Positions 49,681-61,923 of a stretch of 64,000 nt of DNA are shown in pieces (the stretch's first letter is position 1; every line of letters begins with the position of its first letter). The notes beneath the pieces were generated by a model. It was not told where the DNA came from, did no database searches, and worked only from the letters and a program-made list of their open reading frames with translations. The translations under genes and the position numbers were made by a program. This stretch comes from Branchiostoma floridae (Eukaryota; Chordata; Leptocardii; Amphioxiformes; Branchiostomatidae), in contig NC_049991.1 of NCBI RefSeq assembly GCF_000003815.2, positions 15,518,202 to 15,582,201 on the forward strand, read 5' to 3'.

Positions 49681-50703
49681 AGTTCTGACACGTAAGTTTG
49701 ACAGTGGCGAGAATGCATGTATTTTTCCCCGAACAAATGTAGGTACTTCTAGCGTTGTTGTTGTTTTTTTTTTACGTAAACTTTGTACATTCAAATTGTA
49801 AGTAACTTTAAACTGCCAGAGTTTGAGCCCAATAAAACACTCTCAATACCAGAGTATCACCACTGACCTCCGAAAAGAAACCCCCGAACAAAGTAGAAAC
49901 ACCTATCCTCCAGGTCTCGCACGCTACGAGCAGGAAATTATAACACTCAGACAAGATTACGTCCGATGGCTGATTGCATACAAAGTAAAACAATTTAACA
50001 GTGGTATGCAGGGGCATATACTTAACAAAGAATTCGAAGGAAAATGAAATATATAGATAAAGCCAAATCAAGTTAACTTGTTCGTCCTGGGATTTTTCAG
50101 AAAAGAAATGAAGCGACAGGGTGGTAAAATTCTTGTAAAATTTCGAGACGTCTCCGTTTATGTAATGGCTCATACAAAACAAGAAGAAGATTGAAGTTTT
50201 TAGCTTGAAAAAAACAACAACACTCCTACTACACAGTACCTGCACCTGACAATTATTAAAACGTATGCCCTACTTGCTTAAAAAAAGTTCACTGCAATAA
50301 TAAATGCACCCACATCACAAGGAGATTATGACGGTACTTAGACCTAGTTATCGAAGTGGAAATTGTTGAATGGCGTCATGTAATTTCATGACGAAAATCT
50401 TCTGAATGGAAGATGCGTTTTTTTTTCACTCTCGGAAAAATAGGAGCTGCCGCAATTCTAAAAACCAATCAGTTATGCATAGGCGCTCCTGTGGAAGATT
50501 ATATTCTTCCATATGGGCCCGGGGCATATTGGGCAAGCTCTGTTTTGACATGGAATCAATTCACAATATTAGTTCTCTTTTGGGGATAACTTACATTAAA
50601 TATTGCATTTTTGCGCAGGGGTGACTTGGAACAGTCCAATGTTGCGTGGGAATGGGTATGGCTGAAATATGCTGTATTTGCACCCAAGCAAATGTCGGCC
50701 TTT

Positions 50704-53700
50704 CTAGTTCTTTGATTTGTCCTTGTCTTTGTGCTTATGTTTGGTTTTCTTTTTCTTGTGTTTGTGCTTCTTAGTACTACTCTCTGCCTTTTTCTCCTTC
50801 TTGTGTTTCTTCTTGTTTTTCTTGTGCTTCTTTTTGTGCTTGGGGCTCCCTGGCGGACTGGGGCTGGCCGAGGTAGCCTGGTCAGGTGCCTGAGAGCCTG
50901 CGTCTGTGGCGGTGTCTCCCTCCTCACTCTCAGATTCAGAACTTGAGACGCTGTAGTCTGGCTCGAACTCTGCCTCCTCATGCGTGTAGTCCTTGACTGG
51001 GGACAGCTGTGAGAACAAGTTTATTGTTATATAAGAGACAGCAATGTGTTAAAATATTAAGAATCTTACTTCCTCTCTCCTGACTTTTAAACGTAATCTG
51101 AAAATCCATCTGTTAATCCATCCGAGCCCCCTGTAGTAGCCACATTTTTTTCTTTTTAATCATATTATCTTAATTCATTCCATTATTTGATTATCCTCAT
51201 TGCACTATTATCATTTTCTAAGTATTATGCTGATTTATTATTTATTGTTTAAGTCAAACCATTAATTACTTGTTTATCCTTATTGCATCATCATCATTTT
51301 CTACATATTACGTTACTTTATCATTCATTGTTAATTCATACCATTAATTACTTGTTTATCCTTATTGTATCATTATTATTCTATGTATTACTTTACTTTA
51401 TTATTATATATCATAATCAATTTTGTTTAGTTTAAAGGAGGAGGGCTAAGTATAAGCTTCACAAGCTTTTTCCCTCCTCCTGCACCTATTTTATCCATTG
51501 TTTTCATTTTGTGTTTTAATGTAATACTTGTGTGCGAATAAATAAACAAACAAAATCAGAAACATGCCTTTCATAAAATGAAACTGCATACAATTGCAAA
51601 CAAAATGGATGATGGGCATTTTTGTCATTCTTGAGACCAAAGACACATATTTCATTTATACCGGTACATGTCATTTTGACCTTCAAAACTTAAAACTATC
51701 TTCTTCAAGATGTTGCATACCCGTGAAGGTGTGTTTGTGCCCTCGGAATCGAAGTCGTCCCGCTCCCACTTGGACAGAGGTAAGGTGATGGTTATCATCT
51801 CTTCTGCTGAAGTGCTGGAGGCAGGAGCAACTTGGACATCTTTCTTCACTACGGTAGGGCTGGCACTGGTGGTCTTCAACTACATGGCAAAGTCACAGGA
51901 TTTCAATAGGAATCATACTCATTTAGAACTGGAGTGTCTGATAGCTTCTCTTTTGTACCTAAGTTCATCGGTATGGTATTAACCATTTTAATACTGTTGA
52001 CCTATTGCAAGGGCAAGTGTTCCTTTGCAAGAGTAATTTGTAGTATAAGGATTATATTACAATGCTAAACTTTCTTCCCAACTAAGTTGTGCAAGAATCA
52101 AAATTTCAACGACCAGTTGCCTTATTCAGAAAAAATCATAACAAAGTCTCTGTTAAGTGATGGCTGGAGTGCCCTATATGGCCCCCTTTATACCTGCTGG
52201 ATTACTAGTGAATCGCTGATTGAAGAGGATGAAAAATCTGCTACCTGCACAGTCCTGCTAAGTCCCATGGCCTCTGCTCTGGCCTTTTTCTTGGCAGGTG
52301 ACCCTCCTGTGGAACTGGCACTGGAGTAGCCCACCAGAGACGAGGAGGAGGCGATCGTGTCTGACATCACCGTCACCTTCCTCTTGGTCGTCTTCTCTTT
52401 CTTAACCTTCTCTTTGGCAGGAGGCGCCTCGGAGCTGCTAGGCATGTCCTCTTTCAGCTTCACCACACTGCGAGCCTTCTCCTTCCACCTTTCGTCGTCA
52501 GACCTTTCTAGCTTGACCTTTCTCTCCTTCCACTTTTCATCATCTGACCTTTCAACCTTGACCTTTTTTGTGGGGACAGGTTCTGGAGGATCGACTTTAA
52601 TCCTAGCCTTCTCTTCCTGTTTTTTCTCCTTCTTTTTGTCATCCTTTGCAGCAACTTCTGAGGACATATCTGATTGAACACCACCGTTGGCTTCTAGTTC
52701 GACCCTGCTGCTGTCTGGTTTGCTTTCTTTTCTCTTTCTCTTACTAGCATGTTTGTCGTGAGACGTTTTACTGGAGGCGTGTTTGTGCTGTCTGTGGGAG
52801 CGGCTTTCCTTTGAGGGTTTTGCATCCCCTACTTCCTCCTTGGCTTTCTTCACAGTAGGTTCCTCTGGAGCAGGTTCAGTGGAGGATACTGGAGCAACTT
52901 CCTTTTCCTTCCGCAGGGCAACTTCCTTTTCCTTTGACAGGGCAATTTCCTTTTCCTTTGGCGGAGCAACTTTTTCTCCGACAGCAACTTCAGCTTTCCT
53001 GACCTCTGCTTCATGTTCTACATCTTGTTTCTGAGCAGTTGATTCAACTTTAGCAGCACTTTCGGTTTCAACGGGGACTTCTGGGTTCCGTCTACTATGT
53101 CTGCGCTTGTGTTTGTGATGATGTCTATGTCTACTACTACTACTGACACTGCCCTCCTTGGCTTCCACATTAGCACCAGGTTCAACCTTATCCTTGTTTT
53201 CACTGTCTTGACTTGTTGTCGCACTTGTGTCCCTGTCTCTGCCTTCCCTACCACTTCTTCTACTGCGTCTTTCCCGAGAATGTGACTTCTTCACATCCTT
53301 TGTTTCTTCAGCTTCCTTAACCTGAGAGTTTGCTTTCTCCTTTGGCTCCCCTTCCACTTCAGTTTTACCCTCATTGCTCTCAGTAACAGTGGGGGACTTC
53401 TCCTTCTTGCTAACACTAGCATCTTTGTCTGTTTTATCTGTAGATTTATCCTTCTTGGCATCCTGTTCTGCTGAAGGTTTCTCCTTCCTGCTCTTGTCTG
53501 CAGAACCTCTATCCCTCCTGTCCCTGTCTTTTCTACGAGCATCACCCTCCTTGGAAGGACTCCCCCGGTCTCTGTCAGGTCTGGACGAGCGGGGATGGTG
53601 CCTGCTGGAGTCCGGAGGCCTTCTTGACGGGGAGGATGTATGTGCATGTGGGGGTGGGGGGAAATCAGGAGGGTAAGGGTAAGGGTATGAGTAAGGATAG

Positions 53701-56700
53701 GGAGGCGCATGGGGCGAACGGGACCTGTAGAAAGGAGGGGGTGATCTTCCTCGAGGAGGGGAACGTCCCCGGTAGTAATCAAAAGAGGGTGATCTGGGAC
53801 GACCAGGAGGATAGCCAGGGAATCCTGCACGCTCGTAATAGTAGGGATCGTAGTAGTAGAGATCTGGTGGATAGCCCGGTGGAGCAGGGGGGTAGTGCCT
53901 ACTGCGCGACCTTGGTGAGGGGGAGCGCGAGTAACGAGCCCCGGCGGACCGCCTCCGTCCACGACGCGGTGGGGAACGTGATCGCGACCGTGGTGGAGGG
54001 GATCGCGAGAAGGATCGTCTGAATCTGGGCGATCTTCTGGAACGTCTTGGCGACCGAGAGAAGGACCGTGACCTTGATCGAGACCGCGAACGGGGTCTCG
54101 TCCTGGACCGTGACTTTGATCTAGATCTGGATCTTGATCTGGACCTAGATCTAGACTTGGATGATCCTGAGCTGGAGGAAGATGACCAGGAGGAGTGAGA
54201 TGGAGAGCGACTGTAGGACCGGGACGGGGAGCCCGAGCGGTGCCGCTGCTTCTGGCGGAGCAACTTGTACGCCTCCAGCTCGTTGGCAAAGTCGTTGGTC
54301 ATCTTGTCTAATTTGGATGTTGCTCCATCTCTGTAACACACAAGACATCAGGGGTACTGAGTGAAAACTCTGATGCTGATACATGCTTTCTGCACAACAA
54401 AATAATACTGAATGTAATGTCTGATACTAGTACTTCTATATAACCAAGTTCTTCTTCAAACCACTAATATGTTTTGGTAGACATTCTGCTATCTTACTCA
54501 GGGAATAATGACTGACTCCCTATCTTTTAAAATATTTTAATTCATCAGAAAACAAAGGCTGTAAAATGTCCAGCTTTGTATGAAAGTTCATCCGTGATGG
54601 TAGTTCACATGATTTGCACTGCGATGGATATATTTGTATGTTATGAATGTCTGTAAGATTATACGTAATTCAGCCTTTTGGCTGCTAGGTACCGTATTCT
54701 CATTCCCAATAAACCAATCATCATCATCATCATCATCATTACATAGTACAGAGTTAAAACTTCAAACACAAAAAATTAGCAAATCAAATTTCAGTGCCCT
54801 CACCTGTTGGGTGCAGGAGGTGGCTGTCCAGGAAACCCCTGGGGTGGGGTGAGCCCAGGAGGGGGAGGCTGACCAGGGGGGAAGGTTGGCGGCTGGGGGG
54901 GACCGGGGACCATGCCTGGTCCCGGGGGAGGGGGGAAGAACGGTGGGGGGTGGGGAGGTGCAGCTGATGATACAGGTACAAATGGTGGGCTGTTGCCTGG
55001 CCCGGGAGGAATAACCGGAGGTGGGGGTGGCATTCTCGGGGGAAGGTCTGGTCTAGGTTCCGTGGCTCGGGGCTGGAAGTCTCGATGCGGCCTTGGCCCA
55101 CGGAAGCGAGGATTAAAGCTGAAGAAAAAAACACAGTGTCAGTTTATTGAAATTTGGGTTTCCTTCTCAGGAAATCAATACCTCAATAAAAAAAATGATC
55201 TTTTTAGGACGACATTATTATAGAAAGACCCTGACACACGTGTAACAAAAACACACGAGTATTTAGGAATGTATGGTGAGTTGTGAACCCATCATACTTC
55301 CACAACTCTTTATTTATGTATCACAGTACAGCATGTAGTAGTGCATAATGTATAAATTGTGAATGGGCCTCAGTTACTGTCTGTTATACCCCCCTCACAT
55401 TAGGCGAAAATCAATCGAAGGACGAGTCTGCGAGCTCTAAATTACGAGGAGGCATGACCCTGATGATGCCGACGAAGAAATGGCAGACTTCCCCCTTCTT
55501 GTAAGGGCCATGCCTCCACGTAATTCATAGCACGAAGATCATCCTCCGATTGAGTTTCGCATTATGTAAGTAGAGTAAAACACAGAGGAATTGATTCCTA
55601 TACACAGCTCATTTATCAAGGAACACTCCTTGTGCGACGGTGATACAGAGCTCACGCGCTGTATGAAGTATAATGAGGTCGCAACTACCCATCTCTTCCT
55701 GAATACTCTTGTGAAACAGGTACAAATAACACCGTTTCAATGCCCAAACACGCCCCCGCACAAATGTCCGCACATGAGCACAAACAGGTAACTTACCCGC
55801 ACCTTTCTCCTAAGATAATCCTTTCGCTGGCTGCAAAGAAACGTGGTTCGCCAAGCCTTCCACTTTTTCCCTGTCCAAATCTGCCGGAAAAAGAATTGAT
55901 AGTGCCATGCGGAATGTTGGGTAAATTTCATCGACACTAACGTCCAATGCACGCGTACGTTCCGCTACCGCTCAAATGACCCTGTCTGAACTCCAAATCC
56001 TCGCAAACTACAATTTCAAACCCGGCAAAGGGGACTGTAAGGCTGTAATATGCATCTATTTGTGTATATACGGGATTGCAAGGCCCCGCTTATGAATATT
56101 AACTAGCATTCGCCTTTCTCGTCGCTGATTGGCTGGCGTCCATAAAGTAATTATCTCTCGCTCTCCCCAGACCGCTGGCACCTGGCACGTGTGGGCTCTG
56201 GGGTCACTGGAGTTCACGGCAGGAAGCCGAAAGAAAACCAATTTCCCCTCAGAAAAGCGCTGAAATTAAGCATTTTAAAGTAGTTTATGCCCAAAATTTT
56301 ACTTGGATCATTTTACCAACTATCTAATGCCTATCTACACCAAATTTAAGGTCATTCCATTGTAATTCAAGGGAACAGGGGGCCACAATATACCGTTTTG
56401 GTCAAAACATGACCTTTAAACTTCAATAAAATCATTTTAGAGGCAGATATAAAAAAATTGAGAAAACAGCACCTTGGTATTGACCCACTCTACCCTTGTG
56501 CCAAATTTCAGGTCGCAGACTCGTCGTCCGATCGATTTTCGCCTAATGTGAGGGGGGTATTAGCACATGCCTCTACAGTATGAAGGAACCAGAGTCCTAC
56601 TTGGAATGCCTTGGGCCTTGGAACCTTCCACGTCCAAACGGGGGTCGAGGACCAGCTGATCGAGGACCCATAGGTCGCGGGCCTGAAGGTCGTGGACCAG

Positions 56701-59700
56701 GAGGGTGGTCATTCAGAAAATGCAGATTCTGCCCCTGGAAACATCATGAGGGGGGGGAAATAAACAAGGTTACATTTCTGTAAGCTTAGTAGATGGTACA
56801 TGTGGGTATCTTGCACATGATGCACTTACACATATTCAAAATGACCTTGGTCTCCATAACAAAATACATTCGTGCTTGAAAAGAAATCAAATACGGTCAG
56901 TCTGTCTTCACATAAGATCTGAAGTAGCTAAATCCATTCATTAGTAGATAATACTAATAGGGTATCAGTAATCAAAATAAAATTAAGGCCATTGTATCTA
57001 ACACATTTCTGTTCATTTCTCCAATGGAATAGTCTTAACACCTACCACAACATTGGGTGTCTTGGTGATGGTTGCTATGGGAACACCTGTTGCACCTGAA
57101 GAGGAGGGAGCAGTAGATGCTGGGGGAGGCAGCTGCACCTGTGGTTTATCTGGAGGTCTGCAGATACAAAAAATGGAGCTTAAGAATGAATCTAAAAAAG
57201 ACAATTAACTACAAAGTCTCTTGGTAGGATGTTGTAAGCTGAAATCTGTTTTCAGATTGTGTGTGGTTGGCTAGTTATGAGTGTTTAAAGTTAACCCCCT
57301 GTAACCGTGACCTAAAATGAGGATTTTTGAAAAGCGTGAACCATGGTTTCAGTATGTGGCAATTCTATGAATTCTTTTTTTTGTTGTCATCTCTCAAACA
57401 AGGATGAACTGAACTGTATCAATTCATGATACCATTACTGTCCTTTTAAAATCTACAAACTGCAAATTCAAACTGTAGGTGCGATGAATGATTTCCATCA
57501 GAAATTGCAAAACTTACCTAGATGGAGTTGGGTCAGGCACAGCCTCTTGTTTCTTCAACTTTGCCTTTGTGTAGCCAGTTTCATTCTTAAAGTTGGTCAC
57601 AGCCTGTGGACACAATAACAGCCAAGATGTATGTCATTTACACAAGTCTACTGAACAAAAATTCTTCTCAATAGACAAAAGGACACTCAAGTCACAAGTA
57701 CCATGACTGGAAAAGAAGCAGTTCTCTCACCTGTCTAAGGAATTTGTTGGCGATAAGTGAGTCTGGGGAGACGCCCGTCTCATTGCAGGATGGGCAGACG
57801 TGTTCCTCTGACTCCAATAGTGAGTTACGAATACCTGCAACAAAAGTGAAGACTGTTACAACAGGTACTTCTGGATTTTGAAAGGAATGCTCAAGTTTAT
57901 TGACTAGGTTGGTGAGCTGTCTATTCATGAGTATCTGCTACATGTACAACAGACAAGACTAGTAGTAAGCTTAAGTGTTACATCTAAAGGGCAGTCAAAA
58001 CAGATACAGAAGTATTTTGTTGCTAAACTTCTTGCAACAGCAGGCCTTTTCTGGACCATAACTTATAGAAACTCTACATTGATGAAGAGATTTCCTAGAC
58101 ATTTCCTAAAGGTAAGCAAGACAACAATTACTCAAACAACTGTTAACCAAACTACTTAAAGGCTCGAGTAACTGTTATCTTGTCTATAGAACCTCTTCTT
58201 AAACCCAGTCAAGATGTAAGCCTTTTTCAGGTATGAGAGAGGCAACACTACAAATTACAGCATATGTAGACAACCAAACGATATTGAAACCTCCAAGGCT
58301 TCATCCACTTACACTCATCACAGAAGCTGTTGCCGCAGCAGGGTATGACCACGGCATCAGACAGCAGGTCTTTACACAGCATACACAGCAGCTCCTGTGG
58401 GATGCTGTTGTCCTCCTCTGGAACCACCTCCTGCTCCTGGGACGGCAGGAAGGGGGGACGCTCCTTCTTCCCCTCCTTGTAGGCTTGCCTGTGGGTGACA
58501 TTGTATCGGGTTAGAAATGGATGATTCTGATTTGTTAATGGTAACTTAAAATAGGCAATTTTCCCGGTCACAAGTCAACCGCTAAAATTTCATCATCGCA
58601 AATATTTGATCTAAAATTTGAGAGCAATACATCAATGAAGGATAGACATCCACCTCCAACCTAACAAAAAGATGTTAAAAATGGTACAGGCCTGTGCATA
58701 TATATGCAAGTCTGTACTATAGACTTGTCCATATTTAAAATTTTTCAAGCAATACTCCGAATATGTGAGTGGCAAATAAAGTACATTAATCCAGAAATCA
58801 GCCCTTACTCATCTATAGTGGGTACTGCGTATTCTCCTGTGGCTGTGAGGAGGGCTCCCTTGGCCCCGGGACCCGACACAGTCGTCATGAAGCTCCGTGG
58901 GATGCCAGTGCTCCGCTTCACTCGTGGGCCCAAGTAGTTTCCCTCCGTCTGAAACAAGGTTATCATTGTCAATCATTGTGGTGAAGGCTTTCAAACAACC
59001 AGCTTGTATCAATTTTAAAATGGCTATCTTTTATTTCTGGCAATCTGGGTCTGAATGGGATAGGGAATGATCCCAAGCAGCCTTTGTAAACCCTACTTCT
59101 AATATTAGGTCCGTTAGTCCTCACTTTTACTCACAAATGATGTTTTGTAACAGATAACTTTGTGTCAGCCTGAGTCTTGTTAAGCATTGACAATCCAGTA
59201 CAAAAACTGGTGTTCACTCGTCTTCACTGTAAGTACAAAAAACAAAATGTATTAGCCTGGACTTACAGGAGGCACAGGGCAGTCCCGGATGAAGTGGCCG
59301 GGTTTCTGGCAGCGGAAGCACACGTAGGTGGATGGTGGGGGTCCCTGGTGGTTCTGGTAAGGCCTTCCTGGTCTCCTCACATACCTTAACACAAATAACC
59401 AAGTAGATGTATATAAAAATTTACATATTAACCGAGATTGTCTCAATCATGATGTTTCTGACTTAGGGGAAGATGCTGTTCCAGTTCTGGCTCAAAGCAA
59501 TCTTGTTCATAAAAAAGGACACATATTCCAATACATAGAGTCAACTCATGATATCTGTAAAATTTACAGAACATGAAAAAAAGTATGACAGACAGCAATG
59601 TTATCAGCATGTGGGAATCATAATGAGTATGGATCGCAATCTTTTGACCTTAGTCAGGACTTTGTCAGGTCTAAAAGCAGAGTCTCGGTGGTTAGTATCG

Positions 59701-60368
59701 GTTATCATTTGTCAAATCTGCCTCCAACGCAGACGTTAGAAATTCTGACCACTACTACACCCGACAAAACCTCTGTTTGGATAATAGTCTGTACTGAGGT
59801 AACACGGACTTTGTGTCATTTATCTGTCCTCAATCACCCTTTCTAGATTTTCTAACCCTACCTTACAATATGCATACTTACGTTGAAGGATCATAGTCTT
59901 TGGTAGACTGTGACATCATGGCCTTGATTTTCTCATCCTCCGTGGCATCAGCACTGACCAGATCTGTCATCTACAAGTATCAGTGTGGAAGAAGAGAGGT
60001 CAATCTGTCTCCAGTGCCTTCGCAGTAATTTTAAAATTTAAGAGAAACTCTTCTGACACACCTACATACCAGGGCTGTCTCCAGGACCCGTCCTTCCGTC
60101 CCGGGACAAAAATTTGCTTCTTGGGACGGAAAATACTTTCATCCCATACGTCCCCAAAATAACATGAAACTATTGAAAAGGTACTTTTATGAACTTAAAA
60201 TGTCAACAACATGGGCTCCCAAACAATGAATAGGACTGAAACCACTTGAAGCTGGAGACGGCCCTACATATGAAGGAAAAAGTAGGCAAAACACATTTGG
60301 CATAAAGATGGTGGACAGTACTTTACCTTGCCCATGGATGATTTGCTTGGTCCAGGTTGGAAGTCCAT
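50704..60368 (-). CDS. RBBP6: RBBP6, RING-type E3 ubiquitin ligase and pre-mRNA processing factor (5' partial)
   Basis: Thirteen exons give 1287 aa: 60327-60368, 59882-59970, 59267-59384, 58809-58948, 58313-58488, 57731-57834, 57518-57603, 57046-57157, 56601-56734, 54804-55118, 52245-54330, 51721-51879, 50704-51006; phases agree. In partial numbering: DEKIKAMMSQS before the CCHC zinc knuckle CFRCQKPGHFIRDC (66-79); RING from about 165 (CMLCKDLLSDAVVIPCCGNSFCDEC ... CPSC); a Gly-Pro-Arg repeat exon; a Pro-rich exon; one 2.1-kb exon with NDFANELEAYK, dense Arg-Ser dipeptides and Lys/Glu repeats; the conserved SSASSTGGSP and SKWERDDFDSEG blocks; EAEFEPDY; and a His/Lys-rich C-terminus. RBBP6 binds Rb and p53 partners and acts in mRNA 3'-end processing in the nucleus. 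The N-terminal ubiquitin-like DWNN domain is not found in the window. A TIR element is inserted between exons 54804-55118 and 56601-56734. Confidence 0.94.
51066..51557 (+). mobile_element. 3' end of a non-LTR retrotransposon
   Basis: Begins with an open frame reading SSLLTFKRNLKIHLLIHP then stop, the usual carboxy-terminal motif of CR1/L2-like reverse transcriptase ORFs. An AT-rich 3' UTR with about three tandem units (ATTACTTGTTTATCCTTATT...) and a GCGAATAAATAAACAAACAA tail follow. It sits in sense on plus within an RBBP6 intron. Confidence 0.6.
54640..54742 (+). mobile_element. LINE 3' tail with (ATC)n microsatellite
   Basis: TTCAGCCTTTTGGCTGCTAG, then GTACCG, CCCAATAAACCAA and a run of ATC triplets: a pattern seen at the 3' ends of L2/CR1-like elements. 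It lies in an RBBP6 intron. Confidence 0.5.
55387..56559. mobile_element. Harbinger-like non-autonomous element carrying a captured sequence
   Basis: Ends TACCCCCCTCACATTAGGCG and its complement CGCCTAATGTGAGGGGGGTA; the inverted repeats extend about 45 bp with few mismatches. TTA at 55384-55386 and 56560-56562 is the 3-bp target duplication typical of PIF/Harbinger. The left 180 bp is itself a nested hairpin (55400-55570). The remaining interior (55848-56514) is an inverted copy of 49018-49680. No transposase is recognised. It lies in an RBBP6 intron. Confidence 0.85.
60070..60263. mobile_element. hAT-like MITE
   Basis: CAGGGCTGTCTCCAGGACCC at the left, GCTGGAGACGGCC at the right. The flanks CTACATAC (60062-60069) and CTACATAT (60264-60271) are a 7-of-8 target duplication. 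It lies in an RBBP6 intron. Confidence 0.75.
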
Positions 60369-60496
60369 CTGAAGTGGGCAGATAACAAGATACAGATCCC
60401 TCTAGCATAGTCTATGATTGCATCAACATATTCTTGCCTGGCAAACCATTTCATACAGTGACCAATTCAAGGGAATACATTCAAGTATGTAGCCAT

Positions 60497-60614
60497 AGTA
60501 CCATCCTCCGTATTGACTGCTGACTCAATCCTTTCGCTTGCTAACCACAGAGGCAACCACCTTGGTTGGCATGCAAAAGGATTGAGCCAGCAGTCACTAC
60601 AGAGGATGGTACTC
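60497..60614. mobile_element. Hairpin MITE (about 118 bp)
   Basis: TACCATCCTCCGTATTGACT...CAATCCTTTCGC on the left faces its imperfect complement, ending AGAGGATGGTA. The arms cover nearly the whole element. Confidence 0.8.
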
Positions 60615-61440
60615 AGGCTAACACCTAAGTTCTTGGATGCAACAGGCTACCAACCTACCTGTACTCGGTTCTAACTGCCATACTTACCACATGTACAGGG
60701 TCATGGAGACTTTTCAATCAAAATGAGACAACATGAGGCACTGATTCAATCATGGAAGTGACAAATTACCTGTTTTGCTGGCATTCTCATTCTTTTCTGT
60801 TCACAACCATCCCACTACTAGTATTTTCTACCATTAGCTTTCTCGATGCCAAACTCCATGACGTTTGTGACATTGATGATACACAAGTACAAAATGGTGA
60901 ACACTCAATGCTTTAGATAGTTTTCCAAACTTTTTGAGACTAAAATGTTTTGCAATAGAATGAAAGTTCACCCTGTACGAAAAACTGTCACTTGGGACTT
61001 GATGAAGTTATCCAAGCGCACTTCGCATAATTAAGTGAAATTCTGCAAAAAGGTTGCTGGTTGTGAATTCATTGATACATAATCTGTTGGAGAATAACAC
61101 TCCCTTTTGGAGTCTGGCGAGGTATGTAATTTAGTCATTCAGACTAGCCAATAGTTGTCATGTATTGACAGATATATTTTAGCCATGGTATTTCAAGCTA
61201 AATTTCAAGCATAACAAAGATTTTAACGTCTTTCCTTTCTGTTTCTAACCGGTAAAACAAGTTTCTGGTAAGTATGTACGTCCTGCGTAAGACACCGCAC
61301 TGAAAACGTAAAAAAAAAAAAAAAAGCAGCATTTTATCAAAATTTTTTGCTTTGTCATGATCTTCAGGAGATTTAGCAATACTGAGGTGGCCTCGAGTCA
61401 AGCCTTGCTACCGTAGCTTTGGTCCGCTGCACAGTCACTA

Positions 61441-61584
61441 CTCTACTCTCCAAAAAGCAGAGGATAGACTCGGGCTGGTTTTTAACTTAAGGTGTTTTTA
61501 CGGCACAAAATAGAAAGCCTGATAAAAACACCTAAAGAAAAGTTTAAAAAACAGCCCAAGCCTATTCTCTGCTTGGAGAGTACG
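61441..61584. mobile_element. Hairpin MITE (about 144 bp)
   Basis: ACTCTCC...AGCAGAGGATAG...GGGCTGGTTTTTAA and GGTGTTTTTA on the left pair with TAAAAACACC and TTTAAAAAACAGCCC...CTATTCTCTGCTTGGAGAGT on the right, leaving a loop of about 16 bases. Confidence 0.8.
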
Positions 61585-61839
61585 TGACTCCAACTGTCGG
61601 TGGACCTAAGCCAAGAAGACTAAATCAAAGTTAGCATCAAGGGGCTTCATAACGATTGTCTCTAGCTCAGCTTTTTCATCCGCAATGCAGAAACGAGCAT
61701 AATTACAGGCAGCATGCAGAAAAGTGAAATTTAGGAACCATGGTACTATCCATTAGAGCGTGCAACAAATTTTACAGAGCTGCGAATACCAGATCGGCTT
61801 TTAACAGGACCTGTTCTCAGTTTTCAGTGGCAAGACTGC

Positions 61840-61923
61840 TGTATCCATGGGTCCAAAAAATATCCATTCGTCACCTGGAGCCAAAATGATATTGTTTTGA
61901 AGTTTGGGCCCATGGATACAGTC
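61840..61923. repeat. Inverted repeat (hairpin)
   Basis: CTGTATCCATGGGTCCAAA faces TTTGGGCCCATGGATACAG, about 45 bp apart. It is a small hairpin element or remnant. Confidence 0.7.

Larger units (their letters stand above)
47570..50703. other. Spacer / possible RBBP6 3' UTR
   Basis: About 3 kb between the DUS1L and RBBP6 3' ends. I see no convincing gene. It holds a 660-bp dispersed sequence (49018-49680), an imperfect palindrome (48889-48926) and a (TTTC)n tract. No clear minus-strand polyA signal lies close to the RBBP6 stop; candidates are at 49102-49107 and about 47597. Confidence 0.4.

Noticed and set aside
53291-54289. Long 332-codon ORF overlapping RBBP6
   Set aside because: A shadow frame of the Arg/Ser-rich RBBP6 exon on the same strand; the biased codons keep the other frames open.
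56056-56241. Small ORF identical at 49291-49476 and 56056-56241
   Set aside because: The identity reflects the duplicated 660-bp sequence, not two genes.
52188-60368. A CRISPR array, operon or bacterial-type system
   Set aside because: The window is intron-rich animal DNA; none of the repeats has array spacing.
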